Shown: positions 53,820 through 62,355, counted from the stretch's first letter. The stretch is DNA of 64,000 nucleotides from Serpentinicella sp031432315 (GCF_031432315.1 NZ_JAVKGO010000008.1:14115-78114); one strand, 5' to 3'. Translations and numbers: made by a program. The notes: generated by a model from the sequence alone, not told the origin.

Positions 53820-54143
53820 ATGACAAATAATAATAACCCAAATTTAAAAAATTCAAATGCCGTTAACCAAGGTGAACTACAAAACGTACAACAAAATATG
53901 AATAATCAAAATCAAAACCAAAATCAAATGAATAACAGTAACGGCATGAATGCCTCTCAGTTTAACTTATCTAATTCAAATGCAGTAAATCAGGGAGAAT
54001 TACAAAACGTAAAACAAAACATGAATAACCAAAATATGAATGCTAATGGTATGGAAATGGGTTTAAATAACTCAAACGCAGTAAACCAAGCTGAGCTTCA
54101 AAAAGCAAAGCAAGATATGCAAAACAACAATAACCAAGGATAG
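53820..54143 (+). CDS. Asn/Gln-rich repeat protein, likely gamma-type SASP-like
   Basis: 107 residues, 60 percent or so Asn, Gln and Met. It has three copies of a 17-residue module NSNAVNQ(G/A)ELQ-x-(V/A)-(K/Q)-Q-(N/D)-M at about 11-27, 52-68 and 84-100, joined by Asn/Gln-rich linkers. The composition and repeat design recall gamma-type SASPs, which act as an amino-acid store in spores. The usual GPR cleavage motif is not evident, so the assignment is inference. Strong GGAGG site and strong terminator suggest high expression. Confidence 0.6.
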   Translation: MTNNNNPNLKNSNAVNQGELQNVQQNMNNQNQNQNQMNNSNGMNASQFNLSNSNAVNQGELQNVKQNMNNQNMNANGMEMGLNNSNAVNQAELQKAKQDMQNNNNQG

Positions 54144-54155
54144 TGTATTCTCCCT

Positions 54156-54182
54156 AAGCCTCGAGCAGTTTGCTCGGGGCTT
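54156..54182 (+). terminator. Terminator after the repeat protein gene
   Basis: Twelve-base-pair stem AAGCCTCGAGCA / TGCTCGGGGCTT (one G-T pair), three-base loop. Confidence 0.85.
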
Positions 54183-54265
54183 AATAATTTGATTTATTGA
54201 ATAATTAAGTATAGCAAAGTCAATAATTTACTAATGACTTTATTATATTTAAGGAGTGAATACAT

Positions 54266-54823
54266 ATGAGTGTACAAAATGCAATGACTGCGGATTTCTT
54301 ACGTTCTGCCTATGGCGGAGAGAGTATGGCCCACATGCGTTATCTTATTTGGGCAGACGTAGCGGATAAAGAAAAAATGCCCAATATAGGTCGTTTATTT
54401 AGGGCAATTGCTTATGCGGAATATGCCCATGCAGACAATCATTTTACAGTGCTAAAAGAACAACATGGTGATTTTACCGTACCTGCTGGTGCTATTTTTG
54501 GTATCGGAAATACTGTAGAGAATTTACAGGGTGGCATTGATGGGGAGCTGCATGAAATTGAGCAGATGTATCCTGTTTATTTAGAAACTGCTCGATACCA
54601 AAAAGAAAAAGCAGCAGAAAGGGCTTTTCATTTTGCCCTTGAAGCAGAAAAAGTTCATGCTACTTTATTTAAAAAGGCACAGGATGTTGCAAAGGAAGGC
54701 AAAGATCTAGATATTGGCACAGTACATGTCTGTTCTATTTGTGGGCATACCACAACAGATGGCCTACCGGATGTATGTCCAATATGTGGTGCTAAGAGCC
54801 AAGCGTATAAAGCTTTTGAGTAA
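54266..54823 (+). CDS. Rubrerythrin
   Basis: NADH-linked peroxide reductase of anaerobes, via rubredoxin. 185 residues. Di-iron four-helix domain (1-135) with E and H ligands (GGESMAHMRYL, AEYAHADNHF, ALEAEKVHATLF), then a C-terminal rubredoxin-like domain with CSICGH (about 152-157) and CPICGAK (about 171-177). The order diiron-then-rubredoxin is the usual one. AAGGAGTG precedes the ATG. Bounded by terminators. Confidence 0.95.
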   Translation: MSVQNAMTADFLRSAYGGESMAHMRYLIWADVADKEKMPNIGRLFRAIAYAEYAHADNHFTVLKEQHGDFTVPAGAIFGIGNTVENLQGGIDGELHEIEQMYPVYLETARYQKEKAAERAFHFALEAEKVHATLFKKAQDVAKEGKDLDIGTVHVCSICGHTTTDGLPDVCPICGAKSQAYKAFE

Positions 54824-54829
54824 ACAATT

Positions 54830-54871
54830 AAAAGGTCTAAATACATAATTAAATGTGCTTAGACCTTTTTG
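54830..54871. terminator. Terminator shared by rubrerythrin and DUF898 genes
   Basis: Stem AAAAGGTCTAA / TTAGACCTTTT with an internal ACAT/ATGT pairing, between convergent genes. Confidence 0.85.
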
Positions 54872-54885
54872 TGCATATGATTTAT

Positions 54886-55212
54886 CTATTCAAAATGCGT
54901 ATGTTTTACTCTCCATTTTTCTAAGGCAATTTGTACCCAAAATACATAAATACCCAGGGTAATTATACACAGTAACAACCATTTAATCCACTGCCCAAAT
55001 AATCCAACAGCTGACCCAGTAAACCTTAACCTCCTACCATCTATTATTGTATGATTAATACGCCATCCATAAATTCTGCAAAGTGCCCATGGATAAGCTA
55101 TTCCTAGGGTGCAAATTGTTACAATGCCGCCTAAAAGTGTCCAACCAATTAGTTGAAAAAGACCTCCATCGAAATGGGACTCACCTTGTTCATATCCTTT
55201 TACATTGTTCAT
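54886..55212 (-). CDS. DUF898-family membrane protein
   Basis: 108 residues with two hydrophobic hairpins (LIGWTLLGGIVTICTLGIAYPWALCRIY and LFGQWIKWLLLCIITLGIYVFWVQIAL). The repeated T-L-G-I-x-Y/F-W pattern and the segment INHTIIDGRRLRFTGSA match DUF898. Function unknown. The ATG at 55212 is used because GGAAG is eight bases before it; a GTG three codons upstream is too close. Confidence 0.8.
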   Translation of the reverse strand: MNNVKGYEQGESHFDGGLFQLIGWTLLGGIVTICTLGIAYPWALCRIYGWRINHTIIDGRRLRFTGSAVGLFGQWIKWLLLCIITLGIYVFWVQIALEKWRVKHTHFE

Positions 55213-55381
55213 TACAGTCACTTCCTATCAATTTTATCTAACGCCTATAAATAACTTTTAGTTATTCGACAATAGCTTTATAAAACCCTGTAACTAACTA
55301 TATTAAATCGACATTTTTTTCAATTTTTGATACTTGCATTTGCGACTATATCTAATTAGACTCGAAACAAGAAATATAGAG

Positions 55382-55415
55382 CAAAAAAAACGATGAAGAT
55401 TCGTTTCTTCACCGT
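55382..55415 (-). terminator. Terminator after pflA
   Basis: Stem ACGATGAAGA / TCTTCACCGT (one mismatch) followed on the minus strand by a run of T. Confidence 0.75.
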
Positions 55416-55421
55416 CTTTCT

Positions 55422-56144
55422 TTACTCGATCTTAAAACCCTTATTTAAAAGTATTTCTTTTAGTAAATTCATTGTTTTATCTGTTGGTGCCACTATTCCC
55501 CTAAGACGATAGACTAACCCAAGATTTTCCCACTTTGCAACACCCATATTATGATAGGGCAGTAATTCAACTTTTTCAATACTGGGTATGCCCTTTAATA
55601 ACTCACTTAGGGCAATCATATCTTCTTTTGTATCATTAATACCTGGAACAACTACTTGTCTAATCCACAAAGGAATCTTCTGACTTTTAACATACTGCAG
55701 AAAAGAAAGGGTTTTGCTAAGCCTCTGACCAGTAATCTCTTTAAATTTCAAAGCTTCCGTATGTTTAATATCTAATATAACAAGATCCGTATATTCTAAT
55801 ACATCCTCTATATCATCATTTAGTTCTACCCCTGCTGTGTCAATTGCTGTATGCACATTATTTTCTTTAAGTCCTTTTAGTATTTCTTTAGCAAATTTAG
55901 GTTGAAGGAGGGGCTCACCACCGGATAAGGTTACCCCTCCTTTTTCTCCAAAATAGCTTTTATATCTAAGCACTTTTCTTAAAACCGCTTTGCTATCCAT
56001 TTCTAACCCTTGTTTTATGCTCCATGTGTCTGGGTTATGACAGTAAATGCATCGCATAGGGCATCCCTGTAAAAAGGTAACAACTCGCATGCCAGGTCCA
56101 TCAAGACCTGCCATTGTTTCAAATGAATGTATTTGCCCTTTCAT
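55422..56144 (-). CDS. pflA: Pyruvate formate-lyase activating enzyme
   Basis: Radical SAM activase that generates the glycyl radical on PflB. 240 residues. Cluster motif CPMRCIYCHNPDTW (about 29-42), SAM-binding VTLSGGEPLLQPKF (about 75-88). N-terminus GQIHSFETMAGLDGPGMRVVTFLQG is diagnostic. ATG directly abuts the pflB stop with AAGGTG as site. Regulated with pflB by the ZTP riboswitch upstream. Confidence 0.96.
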   Translation of the reverse strand: MKGQIHSFETMAGLDGPGMRVVTFLQGCPMRCIYCHNPDTWSIKQGLEMDSKAVLRKVLRYKSYFGEKGGVTLSGGEPLLQPKFAKEILKGLKENNVHTAIDTAGVELNDDIEDVLEYTDLVILDIKHTEALKFKEITGQRLSKTLSFLQYVKSQKIPLWIRQVVVPGINDTKEDMIALSELLKGIPSIEKVELLPYHNMGVAKWENLGLVYRLRGIVAPTDKTMNLLKEILLNKGFKIE

Positions 56145-58376
56145 CTACATCACCTTATGGAAGGTACGATTAATCACTTCTAGTTGTTGGTTTTTATTTA
56201 ATCTATGGAAGTTTACAGCGTACCCAGATACCCGGATCGTTAAATTTGGATATTTTTCTGGTTCTTCCATGGCTTTAATTAATTTTTCACGATTAATCAC
56301 GTTAACATTAAGGTGGTGAGCATCTTGTATAAAGTATCCATCTAACACAGTTACTAAATTGTCTACCTGGTCTGAGAAAGTTTTGCCTAGTGTACTTGGA
56401 TTAGCTGAAAAAGTACAGGATATACCATCACGACAGGATTTATAGGGTAATTTAGCTACTGAGTTTAAGGATGCTAAAGCTCCCATCTTATCTCTGTTAT
56501 GCATTGGATTTGCTCCTGGTGCAAAGGCCTCTCCTTTTTTTCTACCATCTGGCGTTGAGCCTGTCTTTTTACCATAAACCACGTTTGATGTAATGGTTAA
56601 GATAGATAAGGTATGCTCTGCATTTCTATAAGTTTTATTTTTCTTTAGGCTACTATCAAAATCTTCTACTAGTGCCTTTGCAATATCATCTACTTGATCG
56701 TCATCGTTTCCGAACTGGGGATAGCTTCCCTCTATTTCAAAATCAACAATTAAACCATTTTCATCCCTTACAGTTTTAACCTTTGCATGTTTTATAGCAC
56801 TTAATGAGTCTGCAACTACAGATAATCCCGCTACACCAAAGGCCATAAATCTGTGTACTTCAGTGTCATGTAATGCCATTTGTAATTTTTCATAGGCGTA
56901 TTTATCATGCATATAGTGAATGATATTCATTGTATTTACATAGGTTTTGCAAAGCCAGTCTCTATAGAAGTTAAACTTTTTAATCACTTCTTCGTAATCT
57001 AAGTACTCACTTTGGTATGGAGCTTGTTCTGGTCCAATGTATTCACCGGTCATTTCGTCTTTACCACCATTTAGTGCCATAAGTAGCACTTTTGGCAAGT
57101 TGCAACGAGCCCCGAAGAACTGCATTTCTTTTCCTAACCGCATAGCCGATACACAACAAGCGATGCCATAGTCGTCTCCATAGGTGGGTCTCATTAAATC
57201 ATCATTTTCATATTGTATGGCATCGGTTTCTATTGATACACGACTACAATATTTTTTAAAGTTTTCTGGCAAATCTTGTGACCAAAGAATCGTTATATTT
57301 GGTTCTGGGGCTGGACCTAGGTTATATAATGTATGCAAGAAACGATAGGATGTTTTTGTCACTAAAGGTCTTCCATCTTCCCCAACGCCTCCTACTACCT
57401 CAGTAATCCACATTGGATCCCCAGCAAAAAGCTCATTGTACTCTGGTGTCCTTAACTGTCTTGCTAGTCTCAGTTTAATGACAAAATCATCGATAATTTC
57501 TTGGGCCTCTATTTCTGTTAAACTTCCCTCTTGTATGTCTCTTTGAAAATAAATATCTAAAAATGTACTTACTCTTCCTAAAGACATCGCTGCTCCATTT
57601 TGTTCTTTTATTGCACCTAAGTATGCAAAGTATAACCATTGTACTGCCTCTTTTGCTGTTGTAGCTGGTTTTGAAATGTCTATGCCATAGGCTAATGCCA
57701 TTTCCTTTAATTTATTTAAAAAGTCAATTTGACGGAATAGTTCTTCAGATAGACGGATGGTTTCCTCATTCATTTCCGCTTTACCAAGCGTTTGTTTATC
57801 TTTTCTTTTTTCTTCTATTAGCTTATCAATTCCGTATAAGGCAACTCTTCTATAATCTCCGATCACTCTTCCTCTACCGTATGCATCTGGAAGTCCAGTA
57901 ATAACGCCGCTACTTCTTAGCTTTTTCATCTCATCGCTATATACTCTAAATACACCATCATTATGGGTTGTTCTATATTTAAAATGATCTTCAATTTCTT
58001 GTCCTAACGCATAACCATAAGACTCACATGCCTGTCTCGCCATAAGCATACCACCGAAAGGATTAACCCCTCGTTTTAATGGCTGGTCTGTTTGTAATCC
58101 TAAGACAATTTCTTTTTCCTTATTTAAATATCCTGGCGCGTAAGTTAATAGAGAAGATACTTTATTCGTATCTATATCTAACACGCCCCCTTTTTCTTGC
58201 TCTAATTTTTGGAGTTCATTAAATTGTTCCATTAGCTCTTTTGTTCTATCCGTAGCAGATTCAAGAAAATTGTCATCTCCTTCATAAAGAGAATAATTTT
58301 TTTGAATAAAGTCCCTTACATCAACATCTTTTTGCCATTTTCCTTCTTTAAAATTTCTCCAAGCTTTTTGAAACAT
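56145..58376 (-). CDS. pflB: Formate C-acetyltransferase (pyruvate formate-lyase)
   Basis: Converts pyruvate and CoA to acetyl-CoA and formate. 743 residues, normal length. Catalytic Cys-Cys pair in GIACCVSAMRLG (about 405-416). The radical glycine is G718 in RVSGYAVNF. Formate from this reaction feeds 10-formyl-tetrahydrofolate. AGGAGGAG precedes the ATG. First gene of pflB-pflA, expressed behind a ZTP riboswitch with an overlapping terminator at 58416-58517, which links formate supply to one-carbon status. Confidence 0.97.
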   Translation of the reverse strand: MFQKAWRNFKEGKWQKDVDVRDFIQKNYSLYEGDDNFLESATDRTKELMEQFNELQKLEQEKGGVLDIDTNKVSSLLTYAPGYLNKEKEIVLGLQTDQPLKRGVNPFGGMLMARQACESYGYALGQEIEDHFKYRTTHNDGVFRVYSDEMKKLRSSGVITGLPDAYGRGRVIGDYRRVALYGIDKLIEEKRKDKQTLGKAEMNEETIRLSEELFRQIDFLNKLKEMALAYGIDISKPATTAKEAVQWLYFAYLGAIKEQNGAAMSLGRVSTFLDIYFQRDIQEGSLTEIEAQEIIDDFVIKLRLARQLRTPEYNELFAGDPMWITEVVGGVGEDGRPLVTKTSYRFLHTLYNLGPAPEPNITILWSQDLPENFKKYCSRVSIETDAIQYENDDLMRPTYGDDYGIACCVSAMRLGKEMQFFGARCNLPKVLLMALNGGKDEMTGEYIGPEQAPYQSEYLDYEEVIKKFNFYRDWLCKTYVNTMNIIHYMHDKYAYEKLQMALHDTEVHRFMAFGVAGLSVVADSLSAIKHAKVKTVRDENGLIVDFEIEGSYPQFGNDDDQVDDIAKALVEDFDSSLKKNKTYRNAEHTLSILTITSNVVYGKKTGSTPDGRKKGEAFAPGANPMHNRDKMGALASLNSVAKLPYKSCRDGISCTFSANPSTLGKTFSDQVDNLVTVLDGYFIQDAHHLNVNVINREKLIKAMEEPEKYPNLTIRVSGYAVNFHRLNKNQQLEVINRTFHKVM

Positions 58377-58415
58377 TCCTATCTCCTCCTTTTTTTAAAA
58401 AAACAAAAACAAAAA

Positions 58416-58517
58416 ACCGCCTGAGTCAAATGTATTATTTCATTTGCCCAGACGGTCGGCTATTGCTACATTCTCAATCCCTCGTGGTTTATTCCACTTA
58501 TCCGTCAGTATTGAGAA
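58416..58517 (-). promoter_or_regulatory. ZTP (pfl motif) riboswitch with overlapping terminator
   Basis: On the minus strand, an eight-base-pair P1 (TTCTCAAT / ATTGAGAA) encloses the conserved CTGACGG and a GTGG-loop-CCAC hairpin followed by GAGGGA. The second domain is GCCGACCGTCTGGGC. GACGG can pair with CCGTC as the pseudoknot. The 3' domain (CCGTCTGGGCAAATG) is also half of a terminator whose other half is CATTTGACTCAGGCGG plus T run. ZTP/ZMP accumulation, a sign of 10-formyl-THF shortage, would block the terminator and switch pflBA on. The fit to the consensus is strong by eye. Confidence 0.93.
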
Positions 58518-58623
58518 CGAAATATTTATCTTGTTAACCATAATATAAAATATAAACTTAACTTTGTCAACAGAGAATATTTTTCCAGAATATAAATTTA
58601 TTTTTATGCTATTTACGGAAAAT

Positions 58624-59526
58624 TTACTCGACATTTAAAGCGATATCCGCCATCTTCATAATTCCTTCATAGGATTTAGCTACTGCGATAAAAAGTCCTG
58701 TATGACAAAATACAGCATCTTTAACACCTGTAACTTCTGCTAATTTTTCATCGGTTTTACCACCCCATGATTCTGGAAGTTTTCTTCTATCTTCCCCATC
58801 TGATCCTCTAACAGTCTGCAGTGCATAGCTATCCTTCCGTTTATATATAACAAAAATAACTTCCTCATTTTCATCAATTTCTGGTAATGCCTCTGACCAA
58901 GGACCATCCACCTCTAAAATTAAAACTTCACTTTTTTCTCTTTGATTATAAGCTTGTTTTAATGTATCTTTATATTTTAATTCAGCAAACTTACGTTTTA
59001 GAACATTTTTCAATATTGTAGAAGCAAATGTGACAGCATTGTTAAAGGCCGTATCCTCTGACTCCTCTGAATTCCATACAGGATTAAAAGAAGATATCAT
59101 TGATGAAATATGCATTAGTGAAAATTTCTTTCCTCTATCTTCAAAAAGTCCTATTCCATTGTCCAGTGCATCTATGCCTTTTATAAGTATTCTGTCTACA
59201 TGTTCATGAATTTCTTCAATTTCATTTTTTGTTAAATCCGAATCATAATTACTAATAACTGTTTTTCCAAAGGCCCGCCATATTAAACCACATGCCGCAT
59301 AGGGAATATCGTCATCACGATAAACTTTATCTATCCCATGATGATCAAATTCGCCACCACCAACATCATAAACGATTTCTCTTTTGTTTAACGCCTCTGG
59401 ATCTCTTGTTCTAATAATATCAAGTTCATAAATTTCTTTTAGAATTGCCGTAGCCATCACTTCGTCAGCATGAAAAGTTCCATTGTGGGTACCTACTTTT
59501 TTAAGTGCTTTTTGTGTGTTGATTAT
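58624..59526 (-). CDS. MYG1-family (UPF0160) DHH-like hydrolase, no canonical start
   Basis: About 300 residues if translation begins at ATA 59526. The first canonical starts (GTG-ATG at 59460) would remove the essential family motif VGTHNGTFHADEV, which is encoded just upstream in frame at 59463-59501. Other family motifs are intact: GGGEFDHHGIDKVYRDD, PYAACGLIWRAFG, and PESWGGKT with CHTGLFIAVAKSYE. MYG1 proteins are predicted metal-dependent 3'-5' exonucleases. AGGTGAG lies just before the ATA. A G-to-A change in a former ATG, use of ATA or ATC, or a sequencing error would explain it. Confidence 0.82.
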   Translation of the reverse strand: MINTQKALKKVGTHNGTFHADEVMATAILKEIYELDIIRTRDPEALNKREIVYDVGGGEFDHHGIDKVYRDDDIPYAACGLIWRAFGKTVISNYDSDLTKNEIEEIHEHVDRILIKGIDALDNGIGLFEDRGKKFSLMHISSMISSFNPVWNSEESEDTAFNNAVTFASTILKNVLKRKFAELKYKDTLKQAYNQREKSEVLILEVDGPWSEALPEIDENEEVIFVIYKRKDSYALQTVRGSDGEDRRKLPESWGGKTDEKLAEVTGVKDAVFCHTGLFIAVAKSYEGIMKMADIALNVE

Positions 59527-59622
59527 ATCTCACCTACTTATTAATATTTTATGTTTATTGTTTCTAATAATATTTAGTTTAATCCATTAACTATTTTATT
59601 GTAAAATTCATGTAACTGCAAA

Positions 59623-60186
59623 TTATATACTTAACTCCTTTTTGACCAACAATTTGTTTTCAATAAATAACCATATTGAAAATACAGTTTCAATACAAAT
59701 CATGATAAGGGGTATAATATATACCTTTTCCTCTGTTAGATTGTGTCCTACTGCCAGTGCAACCACTGGTATGATTATAGACATTACCATATAAGCTTTT
59801 GAATGGTATATCCAAGAATAAGGTAGTAAATGGGCCCCAAAAATCATAGCTAGCACCATTACCATTTTATCCGGCATAGCACTGTATATCCACATTGCAA
59901 TTAATATGTACAGCATTTGATTCATCGCAAACAAAACACTTAAATTATTTAAGGGATTATCCTTTGCTGAAAACTCTGCTTTAATTGCTTTTGAAATTAA
60001 ATAAGACAGGGGTAAAAGCGGTGCAGTACTAATAAACGTAAATAGATTTCTAGTTAGAATATCTTGAATTGGTAGTAACCAAATGATTAGTACTCCTGTC
60101 CAAACAAAAATTGATGCAAGTATAATATGTAGTCCTTTTTTATTTCGTTTGGCTAAATCTAATCTTGCTTCTGTAATTGTCAACAT
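59623..60186 (-). CDS. Membrane protein, DUF7010-like
   Basis: 187 residues with six helices (about 20-37, 44-62, 85-101, 106-122, 132-148 and 157-173). The amphipathic N-terminus LTITEARLDLAKRNKKGLHIILASIFVW resembles DUF7010 proteins, uncharacterised membrane proteins of Firmicutes. AGGAGGG precedes the ATG. It lies 31 bp downstream of the DUF1287 gene on the same strand and is probably in the same unit. Confidence 0.7.
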   Translation of the reverse strand: MLTITEARLDLAKRNKKGLHIILASIFVWTGVLIIWLLPIQDILTRNLFTFISTAPLLPLSYLISKAIKAEFSAKDNPLNNLSVLFAMNQMLYILIAMWIYSAMPDKMVMVLAMIFGAHLLPYSWIYHSKAYMVMSIIIPVVALAVGHNLTEEKVYIIPLIMICIETVFSIWLFIENKLLVKKELSI

Positions 60187-60217
60187 TATTCCCTCCTAAT
60201 TTTACTTTTTTACTTGT

Positions 60218-60919
60218 TTACTCGTATTTCCATCTATAGTGTCCTGCTATTGGCGTGTTAATAGATTTTAATTTTATTTCCGAAGCAAAGGGTGGGCTAT
60301 TATGAATCATGTATGGTGTACCGTCTCTTGCTCGTCTATCTGAAATAATGCCTACATGATGGCGTCCTTCTAAAAATACCACGATATCCCCTGGTTGCCA
60401 TTGTCTTAGATTTTCTACATCTCCTGGTATTAGTTCTGTTATTAAAGACACTGTAAACCTTTGGAAAAACACATGCTGATTGGGTACTCTACGAAAATCA
60501 ATATTTGGTTCCGGTCTTCCATTTACTCTAGAATAAAGCTCCACATTGTTTTCTATATCTTCGTCCATCAAATCCTTTAGGTTAACATTAATTGCAAGGA
60601 GCCCTCTCCAAATTACGTCAGTACATACCCCTTCACCTACTGGTGGATAGCCACCAGCATGATAAACACTTTTATACGTTGTCCTTCGATCTACTTCTTT
60701 ACGAGCAGCATTAACAATATCTATAGGGTCAGGTATACCATTGTTATTGCTATCAATCCTTGAATAATCCTCTGGAACGTTAACCATTTTGGTAAAAGGA
60801 TTGTCAATGTGTATTCCTATCGTATCTAAAATAATGCCATGTCTATAAAAAGAGATCCCGAGTAAAAATACTATAATTATTACAAGTAGCGAGAGTAATA
60901 ATTTTTTTGCTAATTTCAT
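60218..60919 (-). CDS. DUF1287 exported protein (NlpC/P60-like fold)
   Basis: 233 residues, signal anchor at 7-24. DUF1287 core: ARKEVDRRTTYKSVYHAGGYPPVGEGVCTDVIWRGL (about 69-104), with a catalytic-type cysteine in GVCTDV, then WQPGDIVVFLEGRHHVGIISDRR (histidine) and MIHNSPP. This is the cysteine-histidine arrangement of NlpC/P60 relatives, so a cell-wall amidase or peptidase role is plausible. GAGGTGAC precedes the ATG. Confidence 0.85.
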   Translation of the reverse strand: MKLAKKLLLSLLVIIIVFLLGISFYRHGIILDTIGIHIDNPFTKMVNVPEDYSRIDSNNNGIPDPIDIVNAARKEVDRRTTYKSVYHAGGYPPVGEGVCTDVIWRGLLAINVNLKDLMDEDIENNVELYSRVNGRPEPNIDFRRVPNQHVFFQRFTVSLITELIPGDVENLRQWQPGDIVVFLEGRHHVGIISDRRARDGTPYMIHNSPPFASEIKLKSINTPIAGHYRWKYE

Positions 60920-61143
60920 ATGTCACCTCAAATATTAATTATTGGTATATATTAGATATCTATATTATACGCTAGGTTTTATTGAAATTGGTTAAAATTA
61001 TGATTTTTTTTGAATAATAACAAGATTTCAAGATAAAATGAACAGGACATTTAGCTACGCCGTCACAGATTTTGGTGTTTCTCCATAATATATATCATCA
61101 GCTTTTATTTTGAACTAATTTTGTCTTCTAAGGGGGAGTGCTA

Positions 61144-61788
61144 ATGACAAGCAACAAATTTTTAGAGGTTAAAAATATATCCAAAACCTATTACACATTA
61201 GAGGAAGAAACTAAGGCCTTAGAAAACCTTTCTTTTGATGTGAATACAGGGGAAATTATTGTTATTGTTGGTCCTAGTGGTTGTGGTAAGTCTACTATAT
61301 TATCCTGTATAGCAGGACTTCTTTCACCAACAGAAGGTGAAATTATATTTCATAACAAAAACAAAAATACTGGCTATATGTTTCAAAGTGACCACTTATT
61401 TAATTGGCGTACTATTATGGACAATGTATTAATTGGACTAGAGGTTCAAAATAAAGTTAACGAGCGTAGTATTGCCCGGGTAAATAAATTGTTAGACACG
61501 TATGGTTTAGGTGATTTTAAAAAACATTATCCTAGTCAATTGTCCGGTGGTATGCGTCAAAGGGTTGCCCTTATTCGTACCCTTGCAATAGAGCCTGAAC
61601 TCTTGCTTCTTGATGAACCTTTTTCCGCCCTTGATTATCAAAGTCGACTAAAAGTAAGTGACGATATTGCAAAAATTATAAGACAGGAAAAAAAGACAGC
61701 AATTATGGTTACTCATGACATTTCTGAAGCTATTTACACAAAGTGCTACCTATGTAAATGTGTAATTTCCAAGGATTATTTAAACTGA
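61144..61788 (+). CDS. NitT/TauT-type ABC transporter ATPase, C-terminally truncated
   Basis: 214 residues versus about 250 for the family. Walker A GPSGCGKST, Q-loop FQSDHLF, signature LSGGMRQRVAL, Walker B LLLLDEPFSALD and the switch histidine in VTHDISEAI are all present. After ISEAI the usual ADRVIVLS-type continuation is replaced by YTKCYLCKCVISKDYLN. The loss begins at about 61731, close to the dispersed repeats. No permease or binding protein adjoins; the orphan binding protein at 4290 is of the matching class. GGGGGAG precedes the ATG. May still hydrolyse ATP, but assembly is doubtful. Confidence 0.82.
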   Translation: MTSNKFLEVKNISKTYYTLEEETKALENLSFDVNTGEIIVIVGPSGCGKSTILSCIAGLLSPTEGEIIFHNKNKNTGYMFQSDHLFNWRTIMDNVLIGLEVQNKVNERSIARVNKLLDTYGLGDFKKHYPSQLSGGMRQRVALIRTLAIEPELLLLDEPFSALDYQSRLKVSDDIAKIIRQEKKTAIMVTHDISEAIYTKCYLCKCVISKDYLN

Positions 61789-61862
61789 TTATAAACGGTA
61801 GCTCTTCTATAAAACTATTACAATCTATTTTATCTTAATTTTGCATAAACAAAAACAGCAAA

Positions 61863-61911
61863 ATGACCCATAAAACATATAATTTTAAGGGTCACTTTAG
61901 AGATATCCATA
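61863..61911 (-). repeat. Dispersed hairpin repeat, copy of 6266-6312
   Basis: AATGACCC ... GGGTCACTTTAGAGAT, with the same spacing and 3' edge as the copy at 6266-6312. On the minus strand it is followed by T-rich sequence, so terminator function is possible. No gene is seen between 61789 and 62053 apart from repeats. Confidence 0.6.
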
Positions 61912-61980
61912 TTTAATTAACACTTTTAATTCCTCCATTTATATATAAATTCCAGTTTGTAATTTTATGACTCCACTTGG

Positions 61981-62040
61981 CTGATCAATCTTTTCATAAC
62001 TTGTTTTTTAAATGAATAGCGTTGTCTTTTGTATATTAAG
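61981..62040. repeat. Dispersed repeat, first half (matches 8116-8176)
   Basis: CTGATCAAT, CTTGTTTTTTAA and TTGTCTTTTGTATATTAA are shared in order with 8116-8176. Confidence 0.72.
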
Positions 62041-62053
62041 AAAAGATTAAATT

Positions 62054-62206
62054 TTACTCCTCTTCTAGTTCCTTCATGATCTCTTCGTATGCCTGGGTTT
62101 GATAGCACTCTGGCAATTCTAAGATTTTTTGATGAACTAAGTCAGCCAAACTTCTATTAAAGTTTTCAATTCCTTCTCCAGTTCCTGATTGAATCCTTAC
62201 TTTCAT
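62054..62206 (-). CDS. Small protein of unknown function (50 residues)
   Basis: A 50-residue frame with a strong AGGAGGTGG ribosome-binding site. Sequence opens MKVRIQSGTGEGIENFNRSL and ends EEIMKELEEE, mostly predicted helix with an acidic tail. It lies inside 270 bp that splits the two halves of a dispersed repeat otherwise joined at 8116-8213. That placement suggests it arrived with an insertion. Function unknown. Confidence 0.65.
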   Translation of the reverse strand: MKVRIQSGTGEGIENFNRSLADLVHQKILELPECYQTQAYEEIMKELEEE

Positions 62207-62310
62207 TACCCCACCTCCTAATAAATTCTATGTTGATTTGAATTTGTACTATTCTTCAAACCTGTAAGACAACAGTAAACTGTGCGCTTACCCCACATTG
62301 TACGAATAGT

Positions 62311-62355
62311 TTTATTAAATTCAAATTTTGAGGTGGTTTTTTTGAATTTTTTTTA
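62311..62355. repeat. Dispersed repeat, second half (matches 8178-8213)
   Basis: TTTATTAAATTCAAATTTTGAGGTG followed by a T-rich run, compared with TTTATTGAATTCAAATTTTGAGGTG at 8178. The interval 62356-62638 has no confident gene; a TTG-initiated 19-codon frame at 62529-62588 has a good GAGGGG site and is discussed in the findings. Confidence 0.72.

Noticed and set aside
58440..58634. Minus-strand frame of 64 codons before pflB
   Set aside because: Lies over the ZTP riboswitch and its leader; codon pattern reflects RNA structure, and no ribosome-binding site is present.
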